Of a stretch of DNA of 64,000 nt, positions 52,850-61,366 are shown in pieces. Made by a program: the position numbers and the translations under genes. Source of the DNA: Zeimonas sp964538505 (lineage in GTDB: Bacteria; Pseudomonadota; Gammaproteobacteria; Burkholderiales; Burkholderiaceae_E); contig CAZIDY010000001.1 in assembly GCA_964538505.1 (NCBI GenBank), forward strand, positions 186,001 to 250,000. The letters run 5' to 3'. Under the pieces are notes generated by a model, which was not told the origin of the DNA, did no database searches, and saw nothing but the letters and a program-made list of their open reading frames with translations. Every line of letters begins with the position of its first letter. Positions within the stretch are counted from its first letter, which is position 1.

Positions 52850-54154
52850 TCAGGGTCCCATCGTCGACGGCAGCCACAACGACAGTGACGGGAACGCGCA
52901 CAGGGTCACCAGGCGCAGCACATCGGCGCCGATGAACGGCATCGTTCCACCGTAGATCCGCCCGAGCGGTACGTCGCGCGCGATCGAGTTGATGACGAAC
53001 ACGTTCATCCCGACCGGTGGACAGATCATCCCGAAGGTGACCGCCATCACGACGATGACGCCGAACCAGATCGGATCGAATCCCAGCTGCAGCATCGCCG
53101 GATAGACGATCGGCACCGTCAGCAGGATCATCGCGAGCTCGTCCATCACGGCGCCGAGCACGAGGTAGCCGAGCATCACCAGCGCGAGCACGCCGTAGGC
53201 ACCCACCGGCAGGTTCACGAGCAGGTCGACCGCCTTCTGCGTGAACTGCGTGATCGTCAGGAAGTAGCCGAACAGATAGGCGCCGACGACGATCAGCATG
53301 ATCGCCGACGAGACGCGCAGCGCGTCGACGAGCGCCGCACGGATCTGCCGCGGGCCGAGACGGCCTCGCACGATGCCGATCAGCAGCGTTCCGATCGCGC
53401 CGACGCCGGCGGCCTCCTGCACGGTGAAGATGCCGCCGTAGATGCCGCCGAGAACGAACAGGAACAGCAGCAGCACCGCCCACAGGTCTTTCAGCGACAC
53501 GAAGCGCTCGCGCCAGCTGTAGCGCTCGCCGCGCGGAAGACTCTCCGGCGAGCGCCAGCCTTTCCACTGGATCACCACGAAGTACAGCGCGATCGCGAGC
53601 AGGCCCGGAACGACGCCGGCGGCGAACAGCTTCGTGATGTCGTTCTCGGTCATGATGCCGTAGAGCACCAAGATCACCGACGGCGGAATCATGATGCCGA
53701 GCGTGCCGCCCGCGGCGATGACGCCCGCCGCGAAGCCCGGCTCGTAGCCGGCGCGGCGCATCTCTGGCAGCGCCACCTGCGTCATCGTCGCCGCGGTCGC
53801 GACCGACGAGCCGTTGATCGCCGAGAACCCGCCGCAGGCGGCCACCGTGGCGAGCGCGAGGCCGCCGCGGCGGTGTCCGAGCCAGGTGCGCCCGGCCACG
53901 AAGAGCTCGCTGCTCATCCCCGAGTGCGACGCGAATGCGCCCATCAGCACGAACATCGGGATGACGCTGAGGTTGTAGTCGGTGAGCACCGACAGCGGGA
54001 CGTTCGACAGCAGGTTCAGCGCGGTGCTGGTGCTGGTGAGCGCAGCGAAACCGGCGACGCCGGCGATGCCCATCGCGACGCCGATCGGCACGCGCACCGC
54101 CATCAGCGCGAACATGCCGACGAAGCCGAGCAGGGCGACGAGATCGCGATCCAT
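52850..54154 (-). CDS. dctM: TRAP transporter large permease (DctM)
   Basis: 434 residues with about 12 membrane helices. Family segments are VRVPIGVAMGIAGVAGFAAL, VIPMFVLMGAFASHSGMSSE, AACGGFSAINGSSVATAATM, YEPGFAAGVIAAGGTLGIMI and CPPVGMNVFVINSIARDVPL. It forms the sodium-coupled channel of a tripartite ATP-independent periplasmic transporter for organic acids. It follows dctQ by two bases and is convergent with marR, the two stops being only three bases apart. The iorAB genes lie upstream, so an aryl keto-acid or related aromatic acid is a plausible substrate. Confidence 0.95.
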   Translation of the reverse strand: MDRDLVALLGFVGMFALMAVRVPIGVAMGIAGVAGFAALTSTSTALNLLSNVPLSVLTDYNLSVIPMFVLMGAFASHSGMSSELFVAGRTWLGHRRGGLALATVAACGGFSAINGSSVATAATMTQVALPEMRRAGYEPGFAAGVIAAGGTLGIMIPPSVILVLYGIMTENDITKLFAAGVVPGLLAIALYFVVIQWKGWRSPESLPRGERYSWRERFVSLKDLWAVLLLFLFVLGGIYGGIFTVQEAAGVGAIGTLLIGIVRGRLGPRQIRAALVDALRVSSAIMLIVVGAYLFGYFLTITQFTQKAVDLLVNLPVGAYGVLALVMLGYLVLGAVMDELAMILLTVPIVYPAMLQLGFDPIWFGVIVVMAVTFGMICPPVGMNVFVINSIARDVPLGRIYGGTMPFIGADVLRLVTLCAFPSLSLWLPSTMGP

Positions 54155-54156
54155 CG

Positions 54157-54630
54157 TCACTGCTCCCCGTGGGCCGGGCCGCGCCCGCGCGCCAGCTCGA
54201 CGACGCGGATCGCACCGAGCAATGCGGCGACCGTCGCGCCTGCGGCCGCAGCCGCATAGAACCAGACGATCGGCAGACGCAGGTCGTTGGTGATCTGCGT
54301 GCCGGTGTTCGACACCTTCACCCAGACCATCCATGCAAGCGGAACGAGGAACGCGGTCGTGACGATCGTCGCGAAGAGGTCGATCCGGCGCCGACCGCGC
54401 GGGCCCAGATGCTCCCAGAGGATGTCGACGCCGATGTGCCCTCCGCGCCAGGTGGCGATTGCGATGCCCCAGAAGAGCGCGATGCCCTGCAGCAGCTTCG
54501 TGCCGTCGAACCAGTCGGGGATCGTTGCGCTGAACAGGTCGCGCAGGAAGACATTGCCCGCGGTGAGCAGCGCGATTGCGAGCAGGAAGAACGCGGCGAC
54601 GTTCTCGGTGACCGCCAGCAGGCGTTTCAT
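54157..54630 (-). CDS. dctQ: TRAP transporter small permease (DctQ)
   Basis: 157 residues with four membrane helices and the family segments RLLAVTENVAAFFLLAIALL, NVFLRDLFSATIPDWFDGTK, and WRGGHIGVDILWEHLGP. It partners DctM. A palindrome-containing gap of 91 bp separates it from dctP, while the gap to dctM is only two bases. The unequal spacing suggests that dctP mRNA is made or stabilised in excess over the permease genes. Confidence 0.92.
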   Translation of the reverse strand: MKRLLAVTENVAAFFLLAIALLTAGNVFLRDLFSATIPDWFDGTKLLQGIALFWGIAIATWRGGHIGVDILWEHLGPRGRRRIDLFATIVTTAFLVPLAWMVWVKVSNTGTQITNDLRLPIVWFYAAAAAGATVAALLGAIRVVELARGRGPAHGEQ

Positions 54631-54656
54631 CGTGGACGATCCCGAAAAGAGGCGCA

Positions 54657-54720
54657 CGGCTCGGCGGGGGGAAACCGTGGTCTGACCCCGGTTTTCCCCG
54701 GCTTCCCCCCCGCCGAGCCG
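54657..54720. repeat. Dispersed palindrome, copy 3, nested in a larger inverted repeat between dctP and dctQ
   Basis: The core GTGGTCTGACCCCGG (54677-54691) is single-armed here, but is bracketed by GGGGAAACC and GGTTTTCCCC. An outer inverted repeat (54657-54673 with 54703-54720) matches over 17 bases with one extra C. The whole folds into a long hairpin just after the dctP stop. It may terminate part of the transcripts or protect the dctP 3' end. Confidence 0.85.
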
Positions 54721-54721
54721 A

Positions 54722-55756
54722 TTACAGCGCGTCGCGCTTCTGCAGCTCGGTGCGGAAGGCCTCGATCGCGGCCTTGCCGTCGTGGCCTGCCTTGTCGGCC
54801 GACTCGACCCAGCGCGTGTACAGCGGCTCGGCCGCGTCGCGCCACGCCTTCTTCTGCTCCGCGGAGATCGGGACGATCGTATGTCCGCCCATTGCCACCA
54901 GGCGTCCCTTGCCGCCGTCCTCGTTGTCGCCCCAGGCGACGCCGACCTTGCCGGCCCACTCGTTGTTGCAGTGCTCATCGATGACCTTCTTCTGCCCGGC
55001 CGCGAGGCGGTCGTAGAAGCCCGGGTTCAGCACCCAGACGAAGGTCGACGCATACAGCGTCTGGTCGTTGTGGTACTTGACGACCTTGTCGATGCCGAAG
55101 GTGATGATCGACTCCCACGGGAAGACGATCGCGTCGGCGACGCCTTTCTCGAGCGCGTCGCGCGCCTCGGGTGCCGACACCTGCACGTTGGTCGCGCCGA
55201 GCAGCGACATGTACGCCGCCATCGTGCCGTTCGACGGCCGGATCTTCATCCCCTTGATCCCCGCGGGCTCGGCGATCGGCTGCTTCGAGTGCAGCGTGCC
55301 GGTATGCACGTGCGCGAAGCACAGCTTCACGTCCTTCATCTCCGACTTCGCGTAGTCGCGGTACCACGCGTCGAGCGCCGCTGATCCGCGACCGGCGTTG
55401 CCGATCAGCGTGGGCAGCTCGCCGATCGAGATCATCGGGAAGCGCCCGGCCTGGTAGCCGGGGTTTACCCAGGTCAGGTCGGCGATTCCGTCGCGCGCCA
55501 TGTCGTAGTGGTCGGCCGCCTTGCCGAGCTGCTGCGCCGGGAAGAACACGACCTTGATCGAGCCGTTCGACGCGGCCTCGACTGACTTCGCCCACGGCTC
55601 GAAGCCGAGCTTCGCGAGCGGGTGGGTGGGAGGCAGCCAGTTCGCGAATCGCAGCTCGACCGGCTTGTCCTGTGCGGTGACAGGCGCGGGGACGGCAAGG
55701 GCGGCGGCGAGAGCGACGCCCGCGATGGCCGCGAGCGGGGTGCGTAGATGGATCAT
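54722..55756 (-). CDS. dctP: TRAP transporter substrate-binding protein (DctP family)
   Basis: 344 residues with a Sec signal peptide (MIHLRTPLAAIAGVALAAAL, cleavage after about residue 29, AQDK). Mature motifs are VELRFANWLPPTHPLAKLGF, FPAQQLGKAADHYDMARDGI, and IKGMKIRPSNGTMAAYMSLL, where Arg contacts the carboxylate of the ligand. Catches an organic acid in the periplasm for DctQM. The substrate is not predictable from sequence alone; position directly after iorB suggests an aromatic 2-oxo or related acid. A hairpin element follows the stop. Confidence 0.93.
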   Translation of the reverse strand: MIHLRTPLAAIAGVALAAALAVPAPVTAQDKPVELRFANWLPPTHPLAKLGFEPWAKSVEAASNGSIKVVFFPAQQLGKAADHYDMARDGIADLTWVNPGYQAGRFPMISIGELPTLIGNAGRGSAALDAWYRDYAKSEMKDVKLCFAHVHTGTLHSKQPIAEPAGIKGMKIRPSNGTMAAYMSLLGATNVQVSAPEARDALEKGVADAIVFPWESIITFGIDKVVKYHNDQTLYASTFVWVLNPGFYDRLAAGQKKVIDEHCNNEWAGKVGVAWGDNEDGGKGRLVAMGGHTIVPISAEQKKAWRDAAEPLYTRWVESADKAGHDGKAAIEAFRTELQKRDAL

Positions 55757-55803
55757 CGACGTCTCCTCGGATGTTCTCGTTCGTACGATGCGCCGGTATG
55801 GCG

Positions 55804-57402
55804 TCAGCGCGAAAGTACTACATCTTCCGCTCGAGCCGTGCGCGGCTTCTTCATCCAGACGATCGGCTTGGCCACCGGCGGCAGCGGAACGATCCCGGCC
55901 TGCTCGAGCGTTTTCTCGAGTTCGCGGCCCTCGGGCTCGGCCAGCGCCGCCTTGATCGCGCCGCGCAGCTCGCGCGCCGCGTCGGACTCGGGCTTGCCCG
56001 TCTGCAGTGCACGCTCGACGAGGGTATCGAAGATCCGCTCGAAGCTTGCGCGCCCGCGCCGGTTCGTGTCGCCGTAGCCCTTGAGCACGTGCGGCAGCTC
56101 GGCGAGCGCCGCCGCGAAGGTGGGCGAGACCGGCAGCATCTTCTCGAGCGCGCCGAGCCAGCGCTCGATGGCGGCCTGCTCCTCGCGGAAGCGCAGCGAC
56201 CCGCGCCGCATCCGCCGCATCTTCGCGAGGAAGCGCAGCATCAGGAAGCCGCTGACGTGCGTGCTCGGCAGGTAGATGCCGCGGTTCAGCGTGTCGAGCT
56301 TGCCGTTCTTCACCGCCCAGTCGCGCAGCCGCTTGCCGAGCGTGCCGGGCAGCACCGATGCGACTTCGTCGACGCCGGGCTTGAAGTACTCGACGATCCG
56401 CAGGATCTCGCCGTCGCGCGCGCGTGCCTCGCCGCGGATGCGCTCGACCCGGCTGCGACGTGACTTCAGGTCGGCCACGCGGATCACGTCCTCGTAGCTC
56501 ATCCACAGCGCCAGATAGCGGGCGGCTTCGGCGAGCGCCTGTGCCACGGTAGGCTGGCCCTGCGCGTCGCCGGCAGCCGCGACGAGGCGCTGCAGCCGGT
56601 CGACGTACTGGCGCGCGTAGGCGGCGTCCTGGTAGTCGAGCACGCGCACGACGCCGTGCGCGGCGTTCTCGCGCATCGCGGCGGGCAGCGTCGCGAGCAG
56701 GGGTGCCCACATCTCGGGGGTCGCGCGTGCCGACGGTGCAGCTGCTGCGAACGCGTCGTGCGCTGCGCCGGTCGCGATGATGTCGTAGGCGGCGCCGAAG
56801 CCCGCGAGGCTGGTCGCAACGCCGACACCGCCTTCACGGATCACGCGCTCGCACACCTCCCGCGACCACGGCAGCACGCCGGCGCCGGCAAGCGCGCCGA
56901 ACATCACCGCGCTGATCACGGTGCGGTGCTCGGCGGCGAGCGCCGCCATGTCGAGCGTCAGGTACTTCGCCGACAGGCGTTTCGCGGCCGCATGCGCGAG
57001 TGACTCGTCGAAGCGGCCGTCGCCCATCTGCATCTTCTCCTGCGTGGTGTAGACGCGCGTGGACGACGAGATCAGCGTGGTGCGCTTCGGATGCACGAAG
57101 CCGCGCTCGATCGTGCGCGCCGCCTCGAGCAGCTCGCTGGCGACGACGACGTCGACGCCGCCGGGCATCGGGCTCAATGCGAACACCGGCTGCGCGCCGT
57201 CGGCGGCGGGCGTGCGCATCATCTCGATGTAGTAGCTGGTCGAGCCGGTACGCTGCGCGACGCCGGGCACCGACGTGGCCTGCACCGGCAGACCCTGGTC
57301 GATCGCGCAGGTGACGAGCCAGTCGTTGAGCACGCCACCACCTTCGCCGCCGAGCGCGGCGATCAGGATCGTGAGAGGGCGGTTCTCGTTCATCGCGTTC
57401 AT
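55804..57402 (-). CDS. iorB: Indolepyruvate:ferredoxin oxidoreductase, beta subunit (extended form)
   Basis: 532 residues; the N-terminal about 200 residues are the pyruvate-ferredoxin-oxidoreductase gamma-type domain (TILIAALGGEGGGVLNDWLV, ATSVPGVAQRTGSTSYYIEM, DVVVASELLEAARTIERGFV). A further DUF6537-like C-terminal region (about 210-532) roughly doubles its size compared with archaeal IorB, as usual for proteobacterial aryl-pyruvate enzymes. The ATG at 57402 overlaps the iorA stop (ATGA); a second ATG at 57393 is possible. It partners IorA in oxidative decarboxylation of aryl-pyruvates to aryl-acetyl-CoA. The next gene downstream is dctP, 47 bp away. Confidence 0.92.
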   Translation of the reverse strand: MNAMNENRPLTILIAALGGEGGGVLNDWLVTCAIDQGLPVQATSVPGVAQRTGSTSYYIEMMRTPAADGAQPVFALSPMPGGVDVVVASELLEAARTIERGFVHPKRTTLISSSTRVYTTQEKMQMGDGRFDESLAHAAAKRLSAKYLTLDMAALAAEHRTVISAVMFGALAGAGVLPWSREVCERVIREGGVGVATSLAGFGAAYDIIATGAAHDAFAAAAPSARATPEMWAPLLATLPAAMRENAAHGVVRVLDYQDAAYARQYVDRLQRLVAAAGDAQGQPTVAQALAEAARYLALWMSYEDVIRVADLKSRRSRVERIRGEARARDGEILRIVEYFKPGVDEVASVLPGTLGKRLRDWAVKNGKLDTLNRGIYLPSTHVSGFLMLRFLAKMRRMRRGSLRFREEQAAIERWLGALEKMLPVSPTFAAALAELPHVLKGYGDTNRRGRASFERIFDTLVERALQTGKPESDAARELRGAIKAALAEPEGRELEKTLEQAGIVPLPPVAKPIVWMKKPRTARAEDVVLSR

Positions 57403-59546
57403 GCCGGTTGGAACGCGCCGATGATCGCCGCGCGCACGCGCTGCTTGAAGCGATCCCAGGCGTTCGGATTGGAGACGATCTCGGCGCGCCAGAAGGACGG
57501 GCACAGCGTGGCCGCGTGCGCGACCTCGCCGCACAGGCCGCAGCCGACGCAGTCGTTGGTGACGTGCGCGACCGGGTCGACCTTCAGCGGATCGGTCGGC
57601 GTCTTCACCGTGAGCGTCGGGCAGCCCGAGAGCCGGATGCACGAGTGATCGCCGGTGCAGGTGTCCTCGTCGACGCCGAAGCGCGTGCGCACGACCCGCT
57701 TTCCTTCGGCGAGCATCTTCGCGCGCAGCGGCTTGATGCGCCGCTGGCGCTCGAGCTGGCATTCGCCGTCGGCGATGATCACTTTCAGCCCGTCGTACGA
57801 CGAGGTGAGCGCGTCCTTCAGCGTCTGCTTCACCTTGCCGACCTTGTAGTTGTCGACGGTGCGCAGCCACTTCACGCCCATGCCTTTCAGCGTGCTCTCG
57901 ATCGTCACCTCGGTGGGCGTTGCGCTGGTTCCCTGGGCGACGCGCCGCGCTTCCGACGTGGGCGTGGAGATGACCTCCTGCGTGCCGGTGGCCGACGTGT
58001 AGCCGTTCTTCATGATGACGAGCACGCCGTCGCCCTTGTTGAGCAGCGCCGACGACACGCCGGAGATCAGTCCGTTATGCCAGAAGCCGCCGTCGCCCAT
58101 GATCGCGATCGGGCGCGTGGCGAGGAAGTTCTTGACGCCGGCGCTGCTGGCCAGGCTCATGCCATAGCCGAGGATCGAGTTGCCGAAGGAGAAGGGTGCG
58201 AAGGTGGCAAAGGAATGACAGCCGATGTCGGTGGAGACGTGCAGCTTGCCGATCTCCTGCTCGACGAGCTTCAGCGCCGAGAACACCGGCCGCTCGGGGC
58301 AGCCGGTGCAGAAGTTCGGCGGCCGCCCGGGCAGCAGTCCCTTGAATTCCTCCGTGGCCTGCTCGCGCAGCAGATCCACCTCGCGCAGCAGCTCGTCGGC
58401 GCCGCCGCGCGGCAGCTCCGGCGCGTGCTCCGCGAGGAAGCGCGACAGCCCCTTCAGCATCAGCTCGGCGGTGTACTCCCCGCCCATCGACAGCAGGTCT
58501 TTCCCGTGCAGCTTTGTCTGCAGATCGGCCCGGCGCAGGATCGTGCTGATCTCCTGCTCCATGAAGTCGGGCTGGCCTTCCTCGAGCAGCAGCACTGCGC
58601 GCTTGCCGGCGAAGAAGCTCGTGATCTGCTCGGGAACGAGCGGATAGACGACGTTCAGGTTCAGGATCGGGATCTGCGTATTGCCGTATGCGTCGGCCAG
58701 GCCGAGCGTCTGCAAGGCGCGGATCAGGTTGTTGTAGAGCCCGCCCTGCACGATGATGCCGACGGCGTCGTGCGTGCCTTCGAAGAGCTCGTTCAACCCG
58801 GCGTCGACGATGTAGCGGCGTGCCGCGGGCATGCGCACTTCGTGCTTGAGCTTCTCGTGCTGGAAGGTGACGGGCGGATGCGACAGCCGCGAGTAGTCGA
58901 AGCCGGCCGGCTCCTTCTGCAGCTCGCGCGTCGAGATGCGCGGTGCGCGGTTGTCCTTGCAGACGAAGCTGCCGCGTACGTGGCACGCGCGGATGCGCAG
59001 CTGCAGGATCACCGGCGTGTTCGACGCTTCCGACAGCTCGAAGCCGTGCTCGACCATGTTCACGATGCTCGGCAGGTTCGGGCGCGGATCGAGCAGCCAC
59101 ATGCCGGATTTCATCGCGAAGGCGTGCGTGCGTTCCTGGATGACGCTCGCGCCTTCGCCGTAGTCTTCGCCGACGACGATCATCGCGCCGCCCATCACGC
59201 CGGGCGATGCGAGGTTCGACAGCGCGTCGGAGGCGACGTTGGTGCCGACCACCGACTTCCACGTGACGGCGCCGCGTACCGGATACATGATCGACGCGCC
59301 GAGCATCGCTGCCGCCGACGCCTCGTTCGTGCACGCCTCGACGTGCACGCCGAGCTCGTCCATGTAGTCGCGCGCCTGCACCATCACGTCGAGCAGGTGA
59401 GAGACCGGCGCGCCCTGGTAGCCGCCGACGTAGGTGACGCCCGATTGCAGCAATGCCTTCGTGACGGCGAGGATGCCTTCGCCGTGGAAGGTTTCGCCAT
59501 TGCCGAGCGCCAGCGAGCGGATCTCGCTGCTGAAGGAAATTTCCAT
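57399..59546 (-). CDS. iorA: Indolepyruvate:ferredoxin oxidoreductase, alpha subunit
   Basis: 715 residues. The N-terminal pyrimidine-binding domain has VTYVGGYQGAPVSHLLDVMV, and HVEACTNEASAAAMLGASIM with the conserved Glu for thiamine. The TPP-binding domain has NFCTGCPERPVFSALKLVEQ, STDIGCHSFATFAPFSFGNS and IMGDGGFWHNGLISG (GDG ... N). The C-terminal ferredoxin region carries Cys-rich DEDTCTGDHSCIRLSGCPT and NDCVGCGLCGEVAHAATLCP for two [4Fe-4S] clusters. The enzyme converts indolepyruvate, phenylpyruvate or 4-hydroxyphenylpyruvate and CoA to the arylacetyl-CoA and reduces ferredoxin, which Hcr-type reductases can use. It is divergent from a LysR gene. Confidence 0.95.
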   Translation of the reverse strand: MEISFSSEIRSLALGNGETFHGEGILAVTKALLQSGVTYVGGYQGAPVSHLLDVMVQARDYMDELGVHVEACTNEASAAAMLGASIMYPVRGAVTWKSVVGTNVASDALSNLASPGVMGGAMIVVGEDYGEGASVIQERTHAFAMKSGMWLLDPRPNLPSIVNMVEHGFELSEASNTPVILQLRIRACHVRGSFVCKDNRAPRISTRELQKEPAGFDYSRLSHPPVTFQHEKLKHEVRMPAARRYIVDAGLNELFEGTHDAVGIIVQGGLYNNLIRALQTLGLADAYGNTQIPILNLNVVYPLVPEQITSFFAGKRAVLLLEEGQPDFMEQEISTILRRADLQTKLHGKDLLSMGGEYTAELMLKGLSRFLAEHAPELPRGGADELLREVDLLREQATEEFKGLLPGRPPNFCTGCPERPVFSALKLVEQEIGKLHVSTDIGCHSFATFAPFSFGNSILGYGMSLASSAGVKNFLATRPIAIMGDGGFWHNGLISGVSSALLNKGDGVLVIMKNGYTSATGTQEVISTPTSEARRVAQGTSATPTEVTIESTLKGMGVKWLRTVDNYKVGKVKQTLKDALTSSYDGLKVIIADGECQLERQRRIKPLRAKMLAEGKRVVRTRFGVDEDTCTGDHSCIRLSGCPTLTVKTPTDPLKVDPVAHVTNDCVGCGLCGEVAHAATLCPSFWRAEIVSNPNAWDRFKQRVRAAIIGAFQPA

Positions 59547-59687
59547 GAGGAGACTCCCGCGGTAAAGGGGGTCGGGAGGGAGCGGGCGGCCGGCGGAATC
59601 ACGCGTGCCGCGCTCGCCCTTGATCGCCCGCCAAGTTAAACGTACATTCTATATTCGTCAAATGGATTGTCAGAATACGGAGCATTG
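59547..59687. promoter_or_regulatory. Divergent control region between iorA and its LysR regulator
   Basis: 141 bases whose right third (about 59634-59687) is AT-rich for this genome. ATTC near 59645 and GAAT near 59673 bracket TATATTCG and GGATTGTCA, giving a loose LysR-like dyad with TTC and GAA ends. TATATT at 59649-59654 could be a -10 for the LysR gene. Confidence 0.35.
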
Positions 59688-60692
59688 ATGTCGTCAATGC
59701 GTTCGGGCACGAGCGGAGCAACGCCCGATCCGAGGTTCTTCGCGCGACTCGACCTGAACCTGCTGCGCGTGCTGGTCGCGATCGCGCGATTTCGGTCGGT
59801 CACCGAAGCCGGTCGTCACCTGTCGCTGAGCCAGCCGGCGACGAGCAACGCGCTGGCGCGCCTGCGCGAAGCCTTCGACGATCCGCTCTTCGTGCGCGCA
59901 CCGGGCTCGCTGATGCCCACTGCGCTCGCTGCGCGCATCGCGCCGCTCGTAGAGCGGCACCTGCAGGAGCTCGAAGGCGCGCTCAGCGCACGCGAGGCCT
60001 TCGATCCGTCCAGCAGCTCGATCGAATGGCGCCTGTCGCTCTCGGACCTCGGCGAGATCGTCTTCCTGTCGGCAATCGTCGAAGCGGTACGCAGCGAAGC
60101 GCCCCGAACGCGGGTGACGAACGCGTCGGTTCCGGCCGAGCGCGTTGCCGACGCATTGGCACGCCGCGAGATCGATCTCGCCGTCGGCATCATGGATCCG
60201 AAGCAACGCGGCCTGCATTCCGAGGTGTTGTTCCGCGAGCGCTACCTGGCGCTCAGCCGCCCCGATCATCCGCGCGAATGGCGCACGCGTCGCGGTTTCG
60301 GCGATGCCCCGCTCGTCGTTGCGTCGCCGACCGCAACGCATCATGCGGGCATCGCCGAGCGGCTCGAGCGGCATCGCCTGCACGATGGCATCGTCGTACG
60401 CGCGCGCCATTTCTCCACGTTACCCGAGCTCGTCGACCGCGCGGGGCTGGTGGCGATCGTTCCGGAGATGTTCGCGGAGATCGCCTGCGAGCGTCATGCG
60501 CTGGCGATGTGGCCGGTTCCGCTCGCCACGCCGACCTACGATGTCTGCCTGGTGTGGCACGGCAGCAGCGACGAGGACGCGGCGCAGCGCTGGCTGCGCG
60601 CGAAGGTGCTGGCGCTGTTCAGGGGGGCTGCTACGGGCGGCCCGCGCCCGCGCAAGCGGCCCGCGGGGGCGGGCCGCCAGGGTACGTCTTAA
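59688..60692 (+). CDS. LysR-family regulator, likely controls iorAB-dctPQM
   Basis: 334 residues from the ATG at 59688; a TTG at 59667 would add seven. The DNA-binding domain is ARLDLNLLRVLVAIARFRSV, TEAGRHLSLSQPATSNALAR and FDDPLFVRAPGSLMPTALAA. The effector domain (about 110-315) begins EWRLSLSDLGEIVFLSAIVE. It resembles NodD/PcaQ-like regulators of aromatic acid genes. The last about 25 residues are Arg/Pro/Gly-rich and may be an added tail. Divergent placement from iorA makes that operon the natural target; the inducer would be an aryl keto-acid or similar, by inference. Confidence 0.9.
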   Translation: MSSMRSGTSGATPDPRFFARLDLNLLRVLVAIARFRSVTEAGRHLSLSQPATSNALARLREAFDDPLFVRAPGSLMPTALAARIAPLVERHLQELEGALSAREAFDPSSSSIEWRLSLSDLGEIVFLSAIVEAVRSEAPRTRVTNASVPAERVADALARREIDLAVGIMDPKQRGLHSEVLFRERYLALSRPDHPREWRTRRGFGDAPLVVASPTATHHAGIAERLERHRLHDGIVVRARHFSTLPELVDRAGLVAIVPEMFAEIACERHALAMWPVPLATPTYDVCLVWHGSSDEDAAQRWLRAKVLALFRGAATGGPRPRKRPAGAGRQGTS

Positions 60693-60704
60693 GTGAACGG
60701 CTGC

Positions 60705-60785
60705 CGGCCTGCGCTGGAGTCCGCGAGCCAGGGCGACCATGCCGAGACCGAGCAGAAGTGCGGTGCCGGGTGCCGGCACGCCGTT
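60705..60785 (-). pseudogene. Remnant of a PEP-CTERM protein sorting tail
   Basis: One minus-strand frame reads GVPAPGTALLLGLGMVALAR, then GLQRR. This is the exosortase-recognised pattern: V-P-x-P-G-T, a hydrophobic helix and a basic end. No start, no preceding domain and no clean stop after the basic end are found, so this is a leftover rather than a gene. Confidence 0.45.
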
Positions 60786-60811
60786 GGTCCGGTGTCCTCG
60801 CAGGCGAGGGA

Positions 60812-60950
60812 ATGCTCGCGCGCGTTGCAGCCGACCTGATCATGCTGATCCACTTCGGCTTCATCGCGTTCGTCGTCGCAGGCGGGTTGCTCGTGCTTCG
60901 ATGGCCGCGCCTTTGGCGTGTATGCGATGGCGTTGAGGCGGCGGCGTTAA
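60812..60950 (+). pseudogene. Truncated DUF2784 membrane protein
   Basis: The ATG at 60812 opens MLARVAADLIMLIHFGFIAF, then VVAGGLLVLRWPRLWRV, which is the characteristic first half of DUF2784 proteins (usually about 120-130 residues with three or four helices). After RWPRL the sequence turns unrelated and runs into the tRNA gene. Only about 40 residues of the family remain, so the gene has been cut by a rearrangement next to tRNA-Arg. Confidence 0.6.
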
Positions 60951-60957
60951 TAACGGC

Positions 60958-61033
60958 TGGCGCCCCCGGCACGAATCGAACGTGCGACCCTCTCCTTAGG
61001 AGGGAGATGCTCTATCCACTGAGCTACGGGGGC
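60958..61033 (-). tRNA. tRNA-Arg (anticodon CCT)
   Basis: On the minus strand the gene folds as a full cloverleaf: acceptor GCCCCCG with CGGGGGC, D arm GCTC/GAGC, anticodon stem TCTCC/GGAGA with loop CTCCTAA, T arm GCACG/CGTGC with TTCGATT. The anticodon is CCT, reading AGG. The 3' CCA is encoded (60958-60960). It decodes a rare Arg codon. The neighbours on both sides are gene fragments, a pattern often left by integration events at tRNA genes. Confidence 0.97.
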
Positions 61034-61080
61034 GGCCGGAGCATTTTACCGAAGGGGTGCGCGATTCGGCCGAGGGCACG

Positions 61081-61347
61081 GTGAGCGATCGCAGCTGGCT
61101 GGCGCATCCGCGTTGCCGTGTGCTCGGGGAAACCGATCTGCATCTCGGGCTTCTGGAGGCGCTCTCGCAACGCGCATCGCTGCGTGGCAGCGCGGCACAC
61201 GATGCGCGCATCGCGGCGATCTGCATCGCTCATCGCGTGGAAGAGCTCTGGACCACCGATCGCGATTTCGATCGCTTCCCCGACCTGCGGACTCGGAATC
61301 CTCTGGTGCCTTCCTTGCACCAGCCGATGATGCGACCCTACGAGTGA
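61081..61347 (+). pseudogene. C-terminal fragment of a VapC-type PIN-domain toxin
   Basis: From a GTG at 61081 the frame gives about 88 residues, with HDARIAAICIAHRVEELWTT and DRDFDRFPDLRTRNPLVP. This matches the second half of VapC toxins of about 135-145 residues: the D-A-x-I-A-A helix and the TxDxDF acidic motif. The first half, with the initial catalytic Asp, is absent and the tRNA gene lies where it should be. No antitoxin gene is present. It is most likely inactive. Confidence 0.6.
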
Positions 61348-61366
61348 TATCGCCGGGAGGCAGACC

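Noticed and set aside
61081..61347. Active VapC toxin
   Set aside because: The N-terminal half with the first catalytic Asp is missing and no antitoxin gene is adjacent.
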